Shown here in pieces: positions 46,723 to 56,106 of a stretch of DNA of 64,000 bases. The notes beneath the pieces were generated by a model. It saw nothing but the letters and a program-made list of their open reading frames with translations, was not told the DNA's origin and did not search any database. How positions within the stretch are numbered: position 1 is the stretch's first letter; every line of letters begins with the position of its first letter. Source of the stretch: Halalkaliarchaeum sp. AArc-CO. GTDB taxonomy: Archaea > Halobacteriota > Halobacteria > Halobacteriales > Haloferacaceae. The stretch is from assembly GCF_024972735.1 (NCBI RefSeq), contig NZ_CP087723.1, positions 2,604,001 to 2,668,000 on the forward strand, read 5' to 3'. The translations under genes and the position numbers were made by a program.

Positions 46723-49368
46723 TCAGTCGTCGACGCTTACGATGACGACGACGCCGTCGGCGTCGAGGTACGTCCCGTCGCCGGCGTACTGCCGTTCGGT
46801 CTCGACCTCGAACATCTCCGGCTCGAGCGCCTCCCCGGCGGCGTGGAGTCGGTCGTCCTCGATCTCGTAGTCGCCGGCCTCGATCGCGGCCTCGATGTCG
46901 GGAACGCCGCCGCCGAACTCCGGCCCGACCAGCGAGTAGTCGAGATCGATTCCCGTGACTACCGTCTCGACTGGCGGTTCGGCGCCGGGAAGCACCGCGA
47001 GTTCCTCGACGTGCATCACGCCGGTGACGTCCGCTTCGAAGTCGGCGACGTCGGCGTACACCTCGACGCGGTCGAGCGTCGCGTTCAGGGGGAGCTGGTT
47101 TTCGCTTTTGTACTTCCGGAGCGCGCCGACGACCGCCATCGCCGCCGCCCCGGCCTCCCGGTCGGCCTCGATCCCGAGCGGTTCGGGCCACGCCTCGAGA
47201 TGGATGCTCTCCTCGCTTTCGGACGCGTCGTACATCTCCTGCCAGATCTCCTCGGTGGCGTGAGCGAGCAGGGGCGCAAACAGCTTCAGGAACCGCCGGT
47301 GGGCGGTCTCGAGCGCGTACTGCGCCGAGCGTTCGTCCTGCCCCTCGCGGATCCGCTGTTTGGCGATCTCGAGGTAGTCGTCACAGAACGTCCCCCAGAA
47401 GAACGACCGCAACCGGTCGCGCGCCTTCGAGAACTCCCGGTGTTCGAACTGGTCGGTGAGCGTCTCGATCTCGTCGTCGAGCCGGGCGAGTAGCCACCGA
47501 TCCAGTTCCCGGAGCTCCTCGGGACGATCGACCGTCCCCTCGGGAGTCAGCGAGTCGACGAGCTTCGAGGCGTTCCACAGCTTCCGGAGCAGTTTCTCGC
47601 CGGCGCGGAGCCCTTTCTCCTGGTACGGGAGGTCGTCGCCGACGGCACTGCCGGCCGCCCAGAAGCGCGCGGCGTCGACGGGATACTTCTCGAGCACCTC
47701 GTCGGGGGCGACGATGTTCCCTTTCGACTTCGACATCTTCTCGCGGTTCTCGTCGAGCACCATCCCGTTGATCATCGTCGAGTCGAACGGCACTTCGCCG
47801 GTGTGTTCGTAACACTTGATCACGGTGTGGAACAGCCAAAAGGAGATGATGTCGTGACCCTGCGGCCTGACGTCCATCGGGTAGATCTCCGGGCGATCCA
47901 TCGTGTACGACTCCGTCTCGGGGTCCCAGTCCCAGCCGGCGTTGATCAGCGGAGTGAGCGACGAGGTCGCCCACGTGTCGAAGACGTCGTCCTCCGGCCG
48001 GAACGACTCGCCCCCGCAGTCGGGACACGCCGCGACCGGCGGGTCGTCCGAGAGCGGATCCACCGGGAGGTCGTCCTTTTCTGCGAGGATCTCGGTGCCA
48101 CAGGAGTCGCAGTACCACACCGGGAACGGGATCCCCGAGGAGCGCTGCCGGGAGATACACCAGTCCCACTGGAGCCCCTCGACCCAGTGTTCGTACCGGG
48201 TGAGCATCTTCTCGGGGAACCACTCCATCTCCCGACCCGCCTCGAGATACTCGTCGGTCCTGTCGAGCACCTCGACGTACCACTGTTCGGTGACGAGGAA
48301 TTCGATGCCCGTCCCGCACCGTTCGTGGACGTTGACTGTGTGGGTGATCTCCCACCGGTCGAGCAGCGCCCCGACGCCCTCCAGGTCCTCGACGATCTCT
48401 TCGCGCGCGTCCGTCGCGTACAGCCCGGCGTACGCGCCGGCGACGTCGGTGAGGTGCCCCGACTCGTCGATGGCGATCCGCAGCGGGAGATCGTGGGCGC
48501 GGTACCACTCGATGTCGGTCTGGTCGCCGAACGTACAGCACATCACGATCCCCGACCCAGTCTCCATGTCGACGCGGTCGTCCTCGAGGATCGGCACCTC
48601 CTGGCCGAAGATGGGGATCTTCGCATGGTTGCCGACGAGGTGGGCGTTCTCCTCGTCGTCGGGGTGGACGAACACCGCAACGCAGGCCGGGAGCAGTTCG
48701 GGACGGGTCGTCGAGATCGTGAACGTCTCCGGGAGGTCGTCGTCCGCCGCCGCTTCGACGACCTCGAATGCGATGTCGTGGAAGTGTGACCCCCGCTCGT
48801 CGTCCTCGGTTTCCACCTGCGAGATCGCCGTCTCGCATTCGGGACACCAGATCGCCGGCGCCTCCTCGCGGTACTCGCGGCCCTGCTCGTAGAGGTCGAC
48901 AAACGACAGCTGGGAGACGCGTTGCACCTGCGGGGAGATCGTGCGGTAGGTGTTGTTCCAGTCGATCGAGACCCCCATCGACTGCATCTTCTCGGTGAAC
49001 TCCGCTTCGTACTCCCTGCACACCTCCCGACACTTCTGCTGGAACTCCCGACGGTCGAAGTCCTGGTGGCGGATGTCCAGCTCCCGTTCGGTGAGTCGTT
49101 CGCTCGCGATCCCGTTGTCGTCGTAGCCGAACGGGAAGAAGACGTCGCGCCCGCGCATGCGATGGAATCGGGCGACCACGTCCTGGAGGATCGACCCGTA
49201 TACGTGACCCCAGTGGAGGCTCCCGGATACCGTCGGCGGCGGCGTGTCGATCGCGAAGGCGGTGTCCGGGTCGGCTTCGGCGTCCGGATACGAATACGTC
49301 TCGTCGTCGACCCAGCGTTGCTGCCACTTGGATTCGACAGCGTCGGGGTCGTAGTCTCCACTGGGCAT
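46723..49368 (-). CDS. valS: Valyl-tRNA synthetase
   Basis: The protein has 881 residues. PTVSGSLHWGHVYGSI is the HIGH motif (HWGH variant) and DENREKMSKSKGN is KMSKS. The editing domain is inserted between, and the C-terminal anticodon-binding region has LLRKLWNASKLVDSLTPEG. It charges tRNA-Val and edits Thr. Length and layout are normal for archaea. The start at 49368 (MPSGDYDPDAVESKWQQRWV) is the usual one. It is transcribed alone. Confidence 0.96.
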   Translation of the reverse strand: MPSGDYDPDAVESKWQQRWVDDETYSYPDAEADPDTAFAIDTPPPTVSGSLHWGHVYGSILQDVVARFHRMRGRDVFFPFGYDDNGIASERLTERELDIRHQDFDRREFQQKCREVCREYEAEFTEKMQSMGVSIDWNNTYRTISPQVQRVSQLSFVDLYEQGREYREEAPAIWCPECETAISQVETEDDERGSHFHDIAFEVVEAAADDDLPETFTISTTRPELLPACVAVFVHPDDEENAHLVGNHAKIPIFGQEVPILEDDRVDMETGSGIVMCCTFGDQTDIEWYRAHDLPLRIAIDESGHLTDVAGAYAGLYATDAREEIVEDLEGVGALLDRWEITHTVNVHERCGTGIEFLVTEQWYVEVLDRTDEYLEAGREMEWFPEKMLTRYEHWVEGLQWDWCISRQRSSGIPFPVWYCDSCGTEILAEKDDLPVDPLSDDPPVAACPDCGGESFRPEDDVFDTWATSSLTPLINAGWDWDPETESYTMDRPEIYPMDVRPQGHDIISFWLFHTVIKCYEHTGEVPFDSTMINGMVLDENREKMSKSKGNIVAPDEVLEKYPVDAARFWAAGSAVGDDLPYQEKGLRAGEKLLRKLWNASKLVDSLTPEGTVDRPEELRELDRWLLARLDDEIETLTDQFEHREFSKARDRLRSFFWGTFCDDYLEIAKQRIREGQDERSAQYALETAHRRFLKLFAPLLAHATEEIWQEMYDASESEESIHLEAWPEPLGIEADREAGAAAMAVVGALRKYKSENQLPLNATLDRVEVYADVADFEADVTGVMHVEELAVLPGAEPPVETVVTGIDLDYSLVGPEFGGGVPDIEAAIEAGDYEIEDDRLHAAGEALEPEMFEVETERQYAGDGTYLDADGVVVIVSVDD

Positions 49369-49419
49369 TGCTACGGCGAGTATAGCCCGCCATCATATGT
49401 TAAACGGCACGATTGTGTG

Positions 49420-49463
49420 GCGAGACGTGGCGACGGTGTGGCGAGACGTGACGACGGGACTGG
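49420..49463. repeat. Short direct repeat upstream of valS
   Basis: Two near-identical 21-nt copies of the unit tgtggcgagacgtgrcgacg lie upstream of the valS start; the second copy differs by one base. They sit in the gap between the divergent valS and zinc-finger genes. Function unknown; slippage is the simplest explanation. Confidence 0.7.
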
Positions 49464-49517
49464 GCGGGACGACTTCGGGGACAAACGCTTTTATCATCTC
49501 CGCCGGGACTGGGCCCC

Positions 49518-49742
49518 ATGAGCGACGGAGAGGAGGACAATCCCTGCCACGCCTGCGGCGAATCGACGACCGACGCGCTGTCGCGAACGGTCAGGCTGAG
49601 CGTCGACCGGTCGACGATCGACACCCAGCGGCTCTGCCCGGAGTGTTTCGCCGAGTGGATCGCCCGCTACGAGGAAGAGATGAAAAACGAACAGGACGCC
49701 GGAATCGGAGGCGACCCGGACTCGGAGATCATCGTCGACTAA
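49518..49742 (+). CDS. Small zinc-finger protein, haloarchaeal
   Basis: The protein has 74 residues. CHACG and CPECF provide two Cys pairs for one zinc ion in a treble-clef- or ribbon-like fold (NPCHACGESTTDALSR, TQRLCPECFAEWIARYEEE). Haloarchaea encode many such one-domain proteins of unknown role. Its stop overlaps the stop of the convergent ACT-domain gene by 3-4 nt. The ATG at 49518 is preceded by AT-rich ttttatcatctc (about 49490-49500), likely a TATA box for a leaderless message. Confidence 0.75.
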   Translation: MSDGEEDNPCHACGESTTDALSRTVRLSVDRSTIDTQRLCPECFAEWIARYEEEMKNEQDAGIGGDPDSEIIVD

Positions 49743-50239
49743 AACTCCACGCGCCGGACGTACGACAGCTCCCTGATCTCCACGAGCAGGTCACCGGGCA
49801 ACGGATCGTCGGTGATGACGTACAGCTTCGGCTCGTCGGTGAACTCCGGGTCGTCCGAGAGCACCTGCCTGATCGAGATCCCCCGGTCGGCGATCAGACC
49901 GGTGATCTCGGCGACGATGCCGGCCTCCTCGGCCGCGCCGACCTCGACAGTGAGCACCGACAGGTCCAGCACCGGCGCGAGATCCATCAGGCTCGGGATC
50001 GCGGAGATGTTTCCGAAGATCTCCCGAAGCTGTGGGTCCTCGAGGATCGCGTCGGTGGTCGAATCCACGACTCGACGGTCGACGTCCAGCTCGCGCGCGA
50101 TTCCGGTGTAGGGGATCTCGATCCCGCCGGAGACCACCCGGCCCTCCTCGTTGACGGAGAAGCCTCGCTCGAGCAGCAGCCGAATCACCGCCTGCTGGCT
50201 CGGCGATCCCTCGAACTTGCCCATGATCTCGTCGAACAT
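49739..50239 (-). CDS. ACT-domain regulatory protein (amino-acid binding)
   Basis: The ATG at 50239 gives 166 residues (MFDEIMGKFEGSPSQQAVIR). The first half has a winged-helix-like pattern (QAVIRLLLERGFSVNEEGRV, IPYTGIARELDVDRRVVDST), and the second an ACT domain (SVLTVEVGAAEEAGIVAEIT, DRGISIRQVLSDDPEFTDEP). This matches COG2061-type proteins that bind amino acids and regulate threonine/homoserine metabolism, typically beside a homoserine dehydrogenase gene, which is absent here. It follows a zinc-finger gene by 59 nt on the same strand. Confidence 0.78.
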   Translation of the reverse strand: MFDEIMGKFEGSPSQQAVIRLLLERGFSVNEEGRVVSGGIEIPYTGIARELDVDRRVVDSTTDAILEDPQLREIFGNISAIPSLMDLAPVLDLSVLTVEVGAAEEAGIVAEITGLIADRGISIRQVLSDDPEFTDEPKLYVITDDPLPGDLLVEIRELSYVRRVEF

Positions 50240-50298
50240 CCGTTGCCGGTGTTGTCGACGGCGCGAGGTTAATCCTTGTGGGTCCCCCCGGCCGAGAC

Positions 50299-50532
50299 TC
50301 ACTCGTCTGTGAGTTCGTCTCCGTCGTCGAAAAGCCCCATGTCGGTCGCAACGAGGTCCGCGATGTGCTCGGCGATCGCGGGATCGACCTCGGCGACGTC
50401 CTCGCCGTCGTGGAGCCGCCGGTTGTGTCGCTCCACGGTGTCGGCCACCTCCTCGAGCGGGACGCGGGATCTCGTCTCGCAGGCCGGACAGACGATCGGC
50501 ACCCTGGGCTCCTCCTCGTCGTCAGTTGCCAT
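50299..50532 (-). CDS. Small zinc-ribbon protein
   Basis: The protein has 77 residues: VPIVCPACETRSRVP at the N-terminus has only one visible CxxC, which suggests binding half a zinc site or dimerisation. The rest is helical and acidic (HIADLVATDMGLFDDGDELT). Function unknown. It is in a run of four same-strand genes (Rieske, 115-residue protein, this, ACT protein). Confidence 0.65.
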   Translation of the reverse strand: MATDDEEEPRVPIVCPACETRSRVPLEEVADTVERHNRRLHDGEDVAEVDPAIAEHIADLVATDMGLFDDGDELTDE

Positions 50533-50592
50533 CGGCTCGGGATACGCGGCAAGGATACAAAAAGCAACGCGACCCGGTCTCGGGGCGAACGG

Positions 50593-50940
50593 TCACGCGT
50601 CGTCGGAGTCTACAGCACCGTCGTCCGCGTCGGCGGCCGTCGCGAGCGCGTCCGGATCGATCTCGTCGACCGCCCCCGCGAGGGAGGCGGCGTCGCTTGC
50701 GACCGTCGTGTGATCGACGCCGGCCTGGTCGGCGACGAGCCGGACGTGGGCCGCCAGAAGCGACAGCGCCTGGAGGCCTTCCTCCCGAGGGGAGTCGGCA
50801 CGCTGGGCGAACGTGGTGTCGACCTCCTCGCCGTCCCGGACGACGCCGACGACAGCTGCGGTGACGCCGTCGTCGTCGAGCAGCTGCCGGGCGTACTCGA
50901 GTTCCCGCGCGAACTGCTCGTCCTCGCTGGGTGATGTCAC
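50593..50940 (-). CDS. Small acidic haloarchaeal protein
   Basis: The GTG at 50940 gives 115 residues (VTSPSEDEQFARELEYARQL). It is acidic and helical with no recognised domain; the last ~15 residues are Asp/Ala-rich. The start lies 10 nt after the Rieske stop, so it is probably in that transcript and may be a haloarchaeal accessory protein of the Rieske/cytochrome region. Evidence is weak. Confidence 0.55.
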   Translation of the reverse strand: MTSPSEDEQFARELEYARQLLDDDGVTAAVVGVVRDGEEVDTTFAQRADSPREEGLQALSLLAAHVRLVADQAGVDHTTVASDAASLAGAVDEIDPDALATAADADDGAVDSDDA

Positions 50941-50950
50941 GCGTGGGACC

Positions 50951-51787
50951 TCACTGTGGGCGCGGCCGGGCGATGAACAGCGTCCGGACGATGTTGAACG
51001 GGTCGTACACCGACTGGTGACACTGACAGTACACCTTGTCCTGGGCGTCGTACCGGACCGAGTCCGGAGTCCGTTTGTAGCCGGGGACACAACAGAAGTG
51101 CGTACAGACGTTGAGATACGCGAGGAACCCCTCCTCGGTCGACGCTTCGAGCCACTCGCTTTCCTGTGCGGCCTCTTCGATCTGCGTCGACCGGATCACG
51201 TTGACCGGCAGCACCTCGTCGGCGCCCTCCGAGCGCCACCGGCAGGTTGCGGGCTTGCCGACGCCCGCAGCGCCGATCTCGTTGCCCCACTCCTGATAGT
51301 CGTCGAAATCGTCGATGTGGAGCCGGTCGCCCTCGTCGTACGTCTCTCCCTGCCAGTCGTATCCCGGGCTGCCGGTGACGTGAAAGTAGTTGTCCGAATC
51401 GAAGTCGGGCTGGATCCCGGCGGCACCCTCGTAGCCGCAGTACTGGAACCACTCGCCGGAGTAGGTCTCGCCGCCCAGTTCCATTCGCGCGACCTCGACC
51501 TCGACCCCCTCGACGACCTCCGTCTCGATGTCGGGCCAGACGCCCCGGAGATACCCCTCGTCGTCGAGTTCGACGGGGATCTGTGGCATCCCTCTCGGCG
51601 CCGGACCGCCAGTACGTTCGATGGCCATCGCCTCCGTCTGGCCGCCTCCCGCGCCAGTCTGTGTCGTCAGGGTGTTGATCGACGCGATGCCCGCCGCGCC
51701 GACGCCCGAGAGCGCGGCACCGCCGACGACACCCTTCACGAACCGGCGACGTCCGGATTCGGAGGGATACTTGTCCTCTTCGGTCAT
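50951..51787 (-). CDS. Rieske iron-sulfur protein, Tat-exported
   Basis: The ATG at 51787 gives 278 residues (MTEEDKYPSESGRRRFVKGV). A twin-arginine signal (RRRFVKG) is followed by a hydrophobic segment (GVVGGAALSGVGAAGIASI) that likely anchors it. The [2Fe-2S] ligands are in CTHFCC and CQCH (VCTHFCCVPGYKR; VYCQCHQSVYDPF). It is the haloarchaeal quinol:electron acceptor (bc-type) Rieske subunit. No cytochrome b or halocyanin gene is adjacent, so it may be an orphan copy. It is divergent from ppc. Confidence 0.9.
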   Translation of the reverse strand: MTEEDKYPSESGRRRFVKGVVGGAALSGVGAAGIASINTLTTQTGAGGGQTEAMAIERTGGPAPRGMPQIPVELDDEGYLRGVWPDIETEVVEGVEVEVARMELGGETYSGEWFQYCGYEGAAGIQPDFDSDNYFHVTGSPGYDWQGETYDEGDRLHIDDFDDYQEWGNEIGAAGVGKPATCRWRSEGADEVLPVNVIRSTQIEEAAQESEWLEASTEEGFLAYLNVCTHFCCVPGYKRTPDSVRYDAQDKVYCQCHQSVYDPFNIVRTLFIARPRPQ

Positions 51788-51918
51788 ATCGCTCCCTACG
51801 GCCCTGCAGTAAAAAGCATGACGACCGAAGGCGTCCGCCAGCGGGTGATCGAGGGGCACGGAAGGCAAAAATTTGGGGGAGTAATGGTTTTTAGCAGTGG
51901 GAAACCAACGGCCGTGGC

Positions 51919-54624
51919 ATGGAGTTACACGACAGGAGCGTCCGCCGCGACGTACGTGAGCTCGGGGCACTCCTGGGAGACGTACTGGAGACGCAGACGT
52001 CGACCGAGTCGTTCGAAACCGTCGAGGAGCTTCGAACGGACGCGATCTCTTACCGGGAGGGGGATCTCGACACGCGAAACCCGATTCGGGATCGAATCGA
52101 CGAACTGTCCCCGGACGAGGCGAGCGTTATCGCGCGTGCATTTACCGTCTACTTCGAACTGATCAATCTCGCGGAGGAGCGCGAGCGTGTTCGCGCCGTC
52201 CGGCGCGGTCGACAAGAACACACCCTCGAGGACACCTTCGACCGAACGGTGTCGGAACTGGCCGAACAGGGCGTCGACGGGGAACAACTGCAGGCGATTC
52301 TCGACGACGTGTTGGTCGAGCCGACGTTCACCGCTCACCCGACCGAAGCACGGCGGGGGACCGTAAAGGCGAAACTGCGGTCGATCGCAGAACACATCGA
52401 GGAGCTCGACGAGCGCCGCCTGACCGACCGGGAGCGGGAGGCACTGTGGCGGAAGATCGACGCCGAGGTGAACAGCCTGTGGGGAACCCGACAGGTTCGG
52501 GAGCGTCGTCCGGAGCCGACTGACGAAGCGCTGAACGTCCAGTGGTACCTCGAGAACACGCTGTTCGACGTGATCGGGGAGACGTACCGCGAACTCGAGT
52601 CGGTGGTCGACGAAGAGTTCGGCGACGTCGAGATCCCGAAGCTGTTCGAGTTCCGGTCGTGGGCCGGCAGCGACCGCGACGGCAACCCGTTCGTCACGCC
52701 GGAGGTGACCAGCGAGACGCTCTCGCGTCAGCGGTCGGTCGTCGTCGAGAAGTATCGCGACGAACTGAAGGTGCTGTCGGCGGCGCTCAGCCAGGACGGT
52801 GCCCGGTACGACACGGGACCGGCGTTCACCGAGCGGCTCGAGGCCGACAGAAACCGGTTCCCCGGGCTCGCATCGGAGATCGAAACCAGATATCCCGACG
52901 AGCCGTACCGCCAGAAGCTGCGCTTCATGCGCGAGCGGCTCGCCCGCGTCGACGACGTCCGGCCCGGAGAGTACGACGGCCCCGAGATGTTCATCGAGGA
53001 CCTCGACGCGATCCACCGGAGTCTCCTCGCCAACGGCGGACAGGCAGTCGCCGCGGAGTTCGTCGAGCCGCTGCGCCGACAGGCCTCGACGTTCGGCTTC
53101 GCGTTGGCGTCGCTGGACGTTCGGGACCACCAGGAGAACCACACCGAGGCGGTCGCGGAGGCGCTGGAACGCCAGGAGATCGACTACCGCGAGCTCGACG
53201 AGGAGGAGCGCATCGAGCTGCTCACCGATGCGATCCTCCAGGAGGAGCCGGTGATCGACCCGTCGGATCCGGGGCTGGTCTCCGAGACCGCCACGCGGGT
53301 CCTGTCGCGGTTCGCCAGGCTGGCCGACTGGCAAGACGAGTACGGCATCCAGGCGATCGACACCTACTGCATCTCGATGACCGAGGAGTCCAGCCACGTG
53401 CTCGAGGTGCTGTTTTTGGCAGATCAGGCCGGCGTGGTCGCGCTCCCCGATCACTGCGGGATCGACGTGGTGCCGCTTTTGGAAACCGAGTACGCACTCG
53501 ACGGCGCCGAGCGCATCATGGGTCGACTGTTCGAAAACGAGGCGTACGCACAGGCGCTCGCGACCCGGGGGAACACCCAGGAGGTGATGCTCGGTTACTC
53601 CGACTCCAACAAGGAGAACGGCTTCCTGGCTGCCAACTGGTCGCTGTACCGCAACCAGAAGCGACTCGCGGCGATCACCGACGCCTACGACGTCGACCTC
53701 CGGCTGTTCCACGGCCGCGGCGGGTCGATCTCCCGGGGCGGCGGGCCGATGAACGAGGCGCTGCTGGCGCTGCCAAACGAGACGGTGACCGGGCAGGTGA
53801 AGTTCACCGAGCAGGGCGAGGCGATCGCCGAGAAGTACGGCAACCCCGACATCGCCGAGCGCAACCTCGAACAGATGCTCGACGCCCAGGTTCGGTCGCG
53901 ACACCGGGCGCTCGAAGAGCCCGTCGAGGCGGTAGAGGACGAGTGGCGCAAGGCGATGCAGACGATGGCGGACGCCGCCGGCGAGTCGTACCGAGAGCTG
54001 CTCGAAGCCGATGGCTTCGTCCAGTACTTCGAGCAGGCGACCCCGATCACGGTGATCGAGGACCTCAACCTGGGCTCCCGGCCGGCCTCCCGGACCGACG
54101 AGCGCAGCGTCGAGGACCTCCGGGCGATCCCGTGGGTGTTCTCCTGGACGCAGTCGCGGTGTATCCTCCCCGGCTGGTACTCACTGGCCTCCGGGATCGA
54201 TGCGTATCTCGAGGCCGCAGCCGACGAGGAGGCCGCGCTCGAGACGCTCCAGGAGATGCACGACGAGTGGCCGTTCTTCCGGACGACGCTGGACAACGCC
54301 GCGGTGGCGCTGGCCCGAACCGACATGGAGATCGCCACGGAGTACGCCGAACTCGCGGACGCGGAACTGCGCGAGGAGTTCTTCCCGCATCTCCGGGCGG
54401 AGTACGAACGGGCAAGCGAGCTCGTCCGCACCATCACCGGCCGTGAGTCGCTGGAGCGCCGCGAGTGGCTCGAAGGGAGCCTCGAACGCCGCAACCCGTA
54501 CGTCGATCCGCTAAACCTACTACAGGTGGATCTGCTCGACCGGACCCACCGCACGCCCGAAGAGGAGCGCACCCTCCGGCTGACGGTCAACGGGATCGCT
54601 GCCGGAATGAAGAACACGGGATAG
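51919..54624 (+). CDS. ppc: Phosphoenolpyruvate carboxylase
   Basis: The protein has 901 residues of bacterial/haloarchaeal type. TFTAHPTEARRG holds the catalytic His, and MLGYSDSNKENGFLAANWSL and RLFHGRGGSISRGGGPMNEA are the PEPC signatures. It carboxylates PEP to oxaloacetate to refill the TCA cycle. It is full length and stands alone. The ATG at 51919 follows an AT-rich aatggtttttagc tract. Confidence 0.96.
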   Translation: MELHDRSVRRDVRELGALLGDVLETQTSTESFETVEELRTDAISYREGDLDTRNPIRDRIDELSPDEASVIARAFTVYFELINLAEERERVRAVRRGRQEHTLEDTFDRTVSELAEQGVDGEQLQAILDDVLVEPTFTAHPTEARRGTVKAKLRSIAEHIEELDERRLTDREREALWRKIDAEVNSLWGTRQVRERRPEPTDEALNVQWYLENTLFDVIGETYRELESVVDEEFGDVEIPKLFEFRSWAGSDRDGNPFVTPEVTSETLSRQRSVVVEKYRDELKVLSAALSQDGARYDTGPAFTERLEADRNRFPGLASEIETRYPDEPYRQKLRFMRERLARVDDVRPGEYDGPEMFIEDLDAIHRSLLANGGQAVAAEFVEPLRRQASTFGFALASLDVRDHQENHTEAVAEALERQEIDYRELDEEERIELLTDAILQEEPVIDPSDPGLVSETATRVLSRFARLADWQDEYGIQAIDTYCISMTEESSHVLEVLFLADQAGVVALPDHCGIDVVPLLETEYALDGAERIMGRLFENEAYAQALATRGNTQEVMLGYSDSNKENGFLAANWSLYRNQKRLAAITDAYDVDLRLFHGRGGSISRGGGPMNEALLALPNETVTGQVKFTEQGEAIAEKYGNPDIAERNLEQMLDAQVRSRHRALEEPVEAVEDEWRKAMQTMADAAGESYRELLEADGFVQYFEQATPITVIEDLNLGSRPASRTDERSVEDLRAIPWVFSWTQSRCILPGWYSLASGIDAYLEAAADEEAALETLQEMHDEWPFFRTTLDNAAVALARTDMEIATEYAELADAELREEFFPHLRAEYERASELVRTITGRESLERREWLEGSLERRNPYVDPLNLLQVDLLDRTHRTPEEERTLRLTVNGIAAGMKNTG

Positions 54625-54667
54625 CGCGGGCCCGGGATAGCTCGAACGTCGTAACGATCGCTTTCCG

Positions 54668-54901
54668 TTACCGACCCAGCTGCAGGAGCCGCGGTTCGAA
54701 CAGGTACGCCGTCACACCGAGGACCGCACCGATCGCACCCGCGAGAGGGAACAGTCCCGCGTAGCCGAACGGCAAGTCGCCGTCGAGCAGGAGGTACCCC
54801 TGTGCGACGACGAGGAACACGAGCGCGCCGATTACCCCCCACAGCAGCGCCGATTTCCGTCGATCGCGGGGATGGATCGGGGGACCGTCGTCAGCCATCA
54901 C
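54668..54901 (-). CDS. Small two-helix membrane protein
   Basis: The protein has 77 residues with a charged N-terminus (PPIHPRDRRK) and two helices, ALLWGVIGALVFLVVAQGYL and YAGLFPLAGAIGAVLGVTAY. The start (MMADDG) overlaps the RidA stop, so it is coupled to it; ATG at 54898 is an alternative. No function is known. Confidence 0.65.
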   Translation of the reverse strand: MMADDGPPIHPRDRRKSALLWGVIGALVFLVVAQGYLLLDGDLPFGYAGLFPLAGAIGAVLGVTAYLFEPRLLQLGR

Positions 54902-55293
54902 TCGGGGGCGGCGTCCGGAACGACGGCGACGGCCTCGACCTCGACGCCGACGCCCTTCGGCAGCGCGCCCGCCTGGACCGCCGACCGGGCAGGCGGTTCC
55001 TCCTCGAAGTAGGTGCCGTACGTCTCGTTCATCTCCTCGAAGTCGTCGATGTCAGCGAGGAACACCGTCGTCTTCAACACGTCCTCCGGGCCGGCGCCGG
55101 CCTCCTCGAGCACCGCGAGCAGGTTGTCGAGTGCCAGCTCCGTCTGCTCTGCGATCGGGGCGTCATCGAGCAGTTCGCCGTCCGTCGTCAGCGGGATCTG
55201 TCCGGCCGTGAACACGAGTTCGCCGGTCGTCGTCGCCTGACTGTACGCGCCCACTGCCGCCGGTGCCTCGTCGGTACTGATGATCTGCTTCAT
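54898..55293 (-). CDS. RidA family reactive-intermediate deaminase
   Basis: The protein has 131 residues. VGAYSQATTTGELVFTAGQI at the N-terminus, the Arg in PPARSAVQAGALPKGVGVEVEAVAV, and the C-terminal Glu are typical RidA residues; the conserved Arg (RSAVQ) contacts the imine. It hydrolyses enamine/imine intermediates such as 2-aminoacrylate. It is a single-domain trimer in other species. Confidence 0.9.
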   Translation of the reverse strand: MKQIISTDEAPAAVGAYSQATTTGELVFTAGQIPLTTDGELLDDAPIAEQTELALDNLLAVLEEAGAGPEDVLKTTVFLADIDDFEEMNETYGTYFEEEPPARSAVQAGALPKGVGVEVEAVAVVPDAAPE

Positions 55294-55430
55294 GCGGTTT
55301 CCTTTCGTCGCCCGGGGTTCATTAATGGTTCTTCCTGCGCTAGGTCTGCCGGATCCGATGCCGAGGACGATGCGGACACCTCCGGTGCAATATCGACAGC
55401 ACCTAAACCGCCCCGCGTGTAGCCTCGCGT

Positions 55431-56093
55431 ATGTTCACCGGCATCGTCGAGCGGAGCGGGGAGATCGTCGGCGTCGAACGCACCGAAGACGGGCGACGGC
55501 TCGCGATCGCGGCGCCCGGAATCGAGGACGTCCACCACGGACAGTCGATCGCGATCAGCGGCGTCTGCCTCACCGTCGAGCGACACGGCAAAGAGGTCGA
55601 GATCGTCGAAGCCCGCCCAGAGCTGGGGGACGCCCCGGGGGCCGACGATCCCGAGGCGGGCAGCGTCTTCGAGGTGTTTCTCGCGAGCGAAACCGTAGAC
55701 AAGACGTACCTCGGGGAGCTGGGCGTCGGCGACCGGGTGAACCTCGAGCGCGCGCTCGCGGCCGACGGCCGGTTCGACGGCCACCTGGTGCAGGGCCACG
55801 TCGACACGGTGACGACGGTGACGGGGATCGAACGCGTCGGGGAGGACTGGACCTTCTCGTTTGCCGTCCCCCCCGAGTTCGACCAGTACGTCGTTCACAA
55901 GGGGTCGGTCGCGCTGGACGGCATCTCGCTGACGGTCGCCGAGCGCCGCGAGGACGAAATGGACGTCGCCATCATCCCGACGACCTACGAGCTCACGACG
56001 CTGTCCGACAAGGAGGTCGGCGACCCCGTCCACCTGGAGGTCGACGTCGTCGCGAAGTACGTCGAATCGATCGCACAGGGCTACCTGGAGTAA
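55431..56093 (+). CDS. ribE: Riboflavin synthase (alpha chain, bacterial type)
   Basis: The protein has 220 residues in two lumazine-binding barrels: MFTGIVERSGEIVG and GVCLTVERHGKEVEIVEARP in the first, DGRFDGHLVQGHVDTVTTVT and GSVALDGISLTVAERREDEM in the second. It dismutates two lumazines to riboflavin. Methanogens use an unrelated archaeal enzyme, so this is a bacterial-type gene, common in haloarchaea. It begins after a short AT-rich stretch and is divergent from RidA. Confidence 0.94.
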   Translation: MFTGIVERSGEIVGVERTEDGRRLAIAAPGIEDVHHGQSIAISGVCLTVERHGKEVEIVEARPELGDAPGADDPEAGSVFEVFLASETVDKTYLGELGVGDRVNLERALAADGRFDGHLVQGHVDTVTTVTGIERVGEDWTFSFAVPPEFDQYVVHKGSVALDGISLTVAERREDEMDVAIIPTTYELTTLSDKEVGDPVHLEVDVVAKYVESIAQGYLE

Positions 56094-56106
56094 GACCCCG
56101 CGGTTG

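Noticed and set aside
52542-54446. 634-codon alternative frame inside ppc
   Set aside because: It is an Arg/Gly-rich shadow in the +1 frame; all PEPC motifs are in the annotated frame.
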